64,000 nt of DNA from Mansonella perstans (Eukaryota > Nematoda > Chromadorea > Rhabditida > Onchocercidae), in NCBI GenBank assembly GCA_037074765.1, contig JBAMDO010000024.1, positions 124,001-188,000 on the forward strand. The letters run 5' to 3'. Position 1 is the first letter of the stretch; every line of letters starts with the position of its first letter. Positions 61,293 to 64,000 of the stretch are shown piece after piece. The position numbers and the translations under genes were made by a program. A model generated the notes under the pieces. The model searched no databases and was not told the DNA's origin. It saw nothing but the letters and a program-made list of their open reading frames with translations.

Positions 61293-63088
61293 ATGATCGA
61301 TGATGTGAATAAACTGCATCATTCATGTGATGTAGCATGTCGAGTATGGTGTGTACAATGGAATCATACTGGTACAATACTTGCAAGCTGTGGTGATGAT
61401 AAAACAATCAAATTGTGGAAACTTATCGATGGTAATTTTTAACTGACAAATTTTTTCATCATCTATTAAGATTATACTTTCATAAATAATACATTTTAAA
61501 CGACAATTATCTTAATTTTATCATGCAAGCTATAGGGAATGGTTATACCGTCGTCACAGAGCGTATCATAGTAGTCCTTTTATAAGTAATACACTTTAAA
61601 TGACAATTATCTTGATTTTATTATGCAAAGTAATTACGGAATGGTTATACCGTTGTCACGAGCGCATCACAACAGTTAATACAAAAGAAATTAAAACATG
61701 CTAGAATATCCATATATTTACGCTTTCTAAATGAGTATTTACCCTTAGGCAGTCCATCATTAATTTATGGTTGACGCAAGAAACAAGAAGCTGACAGTTA
61801 TAAGATTACAAGAAGGGTAGTGATGAAGTAGTAGCACCTGCTAACAAAGGAGTTCTCTTTGTCATTGACATGAAATTTTCTTTCTAGTTGACTAATAATA
61901 CATGCCTGATTGCAGATTCGTTTTGTAGAAAATAAATTCTGAAGAAAAAAGATTCAGATGCGCCATAATTCATGTATTCTGAAAGAAAAAAAATGATTCA
62001 GATATACTGTATTTGATATATTCTGAAAGGAGAAAAGAAATATTCAGATGCGCTATAGATGCGCCATATTTGATATATTTTAAAAGAATGAAAAAAAAAA
62101 GTGATTCAGATGCGCCATATTTGACATATTCTGGAACAATAAGCGGATCTCATAATAGAGCTATACGATATGTTGCATTTTCACCAAATGATAGATTTTT
62201 GGCTTCAGCTGGTTTTGATTCCGCTATCGTTGTGCATCAACTATGCGAGTAAGTTTTATTTTAGGGTTAAAAATTCATTAAAATTTTAAATTTAAATCCT
62301 TCCAAGTACTATTACGACAGGAAGTATAGCATGATTATGACAAGTTGTTGTGTAGTTTTTGTTAAATTTTTTACCCACGGAGAAAGAATCTGAATTCCAG
62401 AGATGCTGTGGTGTATATATTATTATAATATATATATACAACAATCTACATTCTTTTGTTTATATATATACATTAATTTATATAATGATGTACTAGCTGA
62501 TCATTCCTATTGTGCTAATGTTATTCAATTTTTTGTTTATAGTAATGATTATGAAGAAATCAATCGTTTGGAAGGACATGAAAATGAAGTAAAATGTTGT
62601 GCATTTTCTCCATCTGGTGAATATTTGGCAACTTGTAGTCGCGACAAATCAGTTTGGTTTTGGCAATGTAAGTGATTTTCGATGTATAGTAAGTCAATAA
62701 ATGGAAGTATTATTTTCATACTTTTTGAATTTTCTCTTTCATTGAATAAGTGAATTTGATGGAGTGAGAGTATTTTATTTCCACAACTCCAGCAGCATTT
62801 CTTTTACGTTCGTTTAATATATTTAGCATCTCTTGTGGATTAGTTTTATTTTTCCCAAATTCAACCAAAGTGCCGACAGTGATCCTCACTTGGTTATGTA
62901 AAAAAGAAATTGCAGATATTTTGATGTATATATGACTCCAATTCGGTTCTTATCGGATTTGTAGCTTGACTTGCCGGATTTAAAAATTTTTCTTTTCAGT
63001 AGATGAAAGCGACGATTTTGAAGTTGCATCAATTTTGCAGTCTCATACGCAAGATGTCAAATTTGTTGTATGGCATCCAATTGATGAG
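61293..63088 (+). CDS. CIAO1: CIAO1, WD40 scaffold of the cytosolic Fe-S targeting complex (3' end outside the window)
   Basis: CIAO1 is a seven-bladed WD40 protein that, with MMS19 and CIAO2B, delivers iron-sulfur clusters to cytosolic and nuclear apoproteins. Exons 61293-61431, 62110-62248, 62543-62667 and 63000-63088 encode the first 164 residues, ending in phase 0. Blade motifs are plain: GTILASCGDDKTIKLW, RFLASAGFDSAIVV, LEGHENEVKCCAFSPSGEYL, ATCSRDKSVWFW and SHTQDVKFVVWHP. They match human LEGHENEVKSVAWAPSGN, ATCSRDKSVWVW and SHTQDVKHVVWHP. The start codon follows ttttttcag by 14 bases, suggesting trans-splicing. The remaining blades must lie right of the window, beyond an intron of at least 900 bp. 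Confidence 0.93.
61951..62145 (+). repeat. Tandem copies of the 3' splice site and start of CIAO1 exon 2
   Basis: Four degenerate ~45 bp units share gattcagatgcgccatattt, tgatatattctg and a following run of A. The fourth unit contains the acceptor at 62109 and the first codons of exon 2. The earlier units therefore carry decoy gattcag acceptors, and at least the third leads quickly into a stop (gatgcgctatag). Confidence 0.8.
62716..62949 (-). pseudogene. Antisense TruA-like pseudouridine synthase fragment in CIAO1 intron 3
   Basis: On the minus strand an open frame of 77 residues without an initiating Met reads WSHIYIKISAISFLHNQVRI, then TVGLTV-like TVGTLVEFGKNKTNPQEM and LNILNERKRNAAG. It matches the C-terminal catalytic-domain signature of the TruA/PUS family (sFLyxmVRxxVGTLlxvG, then xxiLxxxdRxxAG). 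After NAAG the family's AP-x-GL segment is missing and the frame drifts into unrelated residues before a stop. No other TruA exon is visible on either side in the window. It could be a processed or degenerate copy, or one exon of a nested minus-strand gene with a donor after AAG and its other exons outside. Confidence 0.55.
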
Positions 63089-64000
63089 GTAATTTGCTAA
63101 ATTATTTTCAAAAATTTTTTCCTCTTGCTATAAAATTAATGAAAATTTTAGAAACAATACTTTAATGTCTCTTATCATGGACAAATTCTATTGGGAATGC
63201 TTTTGTTGCGCGCGAAATGTAAAATAATTTGTAGCATAAAAATAATTAAAAATATTTCGCAAGTAAAAATTTATACTTCTACCAATTTAACTTATTCCAA
63301 CACTTTTTAGAAATTTTTTTGTCATATCAGTTTCCATTATTTATTCGGTATTAGATTGTTTCCGGTAAGTTTTTTACTGTAAGAAATATAAAATTGAATA
63401 ATAGAAGTAACGTACTTCTACTCCTTCGTTGTTAATACGGTGATATTGTATGTTACAAAGAGGGAAAAATTAAGATTTATTATGTGGTAAATAATAGAGT
63501 CGAAAAGATGAAAGATATTGTAATTAATACAAATAATTCAAAGTGAAAAGTATTATTATAAAGCGAAAAAACAAAGCAGCAACACTGCTGGGACTAGATA
63601 AAGTATCACGATTAGACTATTAGGAATTATAAATAAGTAACAAGACACTGTATTATACCATATCTGTTTATATGTTAGTAGATAACAAATGATCACACGT
63701 TGGTAGATGCCCAGGTAAAGGATTACATTGTTCAAAATGGGTTTTTTGTTCGTTATCGGGGATATGGTAGCCTGAAGATTCGTAACGCATAGGGAAGCTT
63801 AAAATGTTTGCAATATGATTACATGTCACATGTTTGAGAAAATACAGTATTGAAAAATACAGTAGCATGGTACCCTGAAGACTCGTAACGCATAGGGAAG
63901 CCTAAAATGTTGCAATATGATCACGTGTTTGAGGAAATATAGTGTTGCTTTTTGGTACAGTACAAATTTATTTTGCGCAATAAGAAAATTGAAAACAAAT
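63089..64000. repeat. CIAO1 intron 4 (start) with a ~115 bp tandem repeat at 63765-63945
   Basis: Two units share tagcctgaagattcgtaacg (or taccctgaagactcgtaacg), catagggaagcttaaaatg and caatatgatcacgtgtttga. No further CIAO1 exon is found before the edge. Confidence 0.7.

Noticed and set aside
62716..62949. Reading the antisense frame as part of CIAO1
   Set aside because: It is on the opposite strand and resembles TruA, not WD40; CIAO1 exons on either side join in phase without it.
1..64000. CRISPR arrays, bacterial operons, Wolbachia genes, rRNA
   Set aside because: The tandem repeats lack the spacer/repeat regularity of CRISPR; all recognised genes are intron-rich and eukaryotic; no rRNA segments were recognised.

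Overview
The window looks like nuclear DNA of a parasitic nematode, most likely a filarial worm. It is AT-rich, with many small exons, introns of roughly 100-1100 bp, runs of A or T and abundant short tandem repeats. It carries a nematode-restricted ground-like domain gene. Several genes have a good 3' splice site a few bases before the start codon with no matching upstream exon, as expected for spliced-leader trans-splicing. I see no bacterial-style operons, rRNA or CRISPR arrays. All gene models were built by hand from splice signals and reading phase; families were recognised from memory of conserved motifs, not from searches.

Layout from left to right: the 3' two-thirds or so of VPS54 (+, 764-7936); an intergenic stretch with a tandem repeat and a tRNA-Glu-like relic lacking its anticodon arm; a complete divergent STAT transcription factor (-, 10575-18203) ending in a long aspartate tract; an AT-rich gap with two unexplained coding-like segments; a secreted ground-like (GRL) protein (+, 22701-25079); the DNA-repair nuclease FAN1 (+, 26085-33388); NDUFA7 of respiratory complex I (-, 35902-36991), flanked by two copies of a ~0.6 kb direct repeat; and a small secreted protein of unknown family (+, 38771-39922).

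The right half holds a ChaC-type gamma-glutamylcyclotransferase (-, 41073-42267); a ~0.9 kb foldback element (42445-43362); phosphopantothenoylcysteine decarboxylase (-, 44369-45681), whose only visible upstream exons encode a CG-1-like DNA-binding-type region (45956-48511) that splices to it in frame; a GC-richer broken gene of foreign appearance (about 49323-49803); FRMD8 (+, 53491-58895); and the first four exons of the cytosolic iron-sulfur assembly factor CIAO1 (+, from 61293, running off the right edge), with an antisense TruA-like pseudouridine synthase fragment in its third intron.

Most genes are unrelated housekeeping functions (Golgi tethering, DNA repair, respiration, glutathione turnover, coenzyme A synthesis, Fe-S assembly) and do not form one pathway. 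The items most worth following up are the possible CG-1-like/PPCDC fusion, the foreign-looking pseudogene, the TruA-like antisense fragment, the secreted protein with two C-x6-C motifs, and the acidic tail of the STAT.
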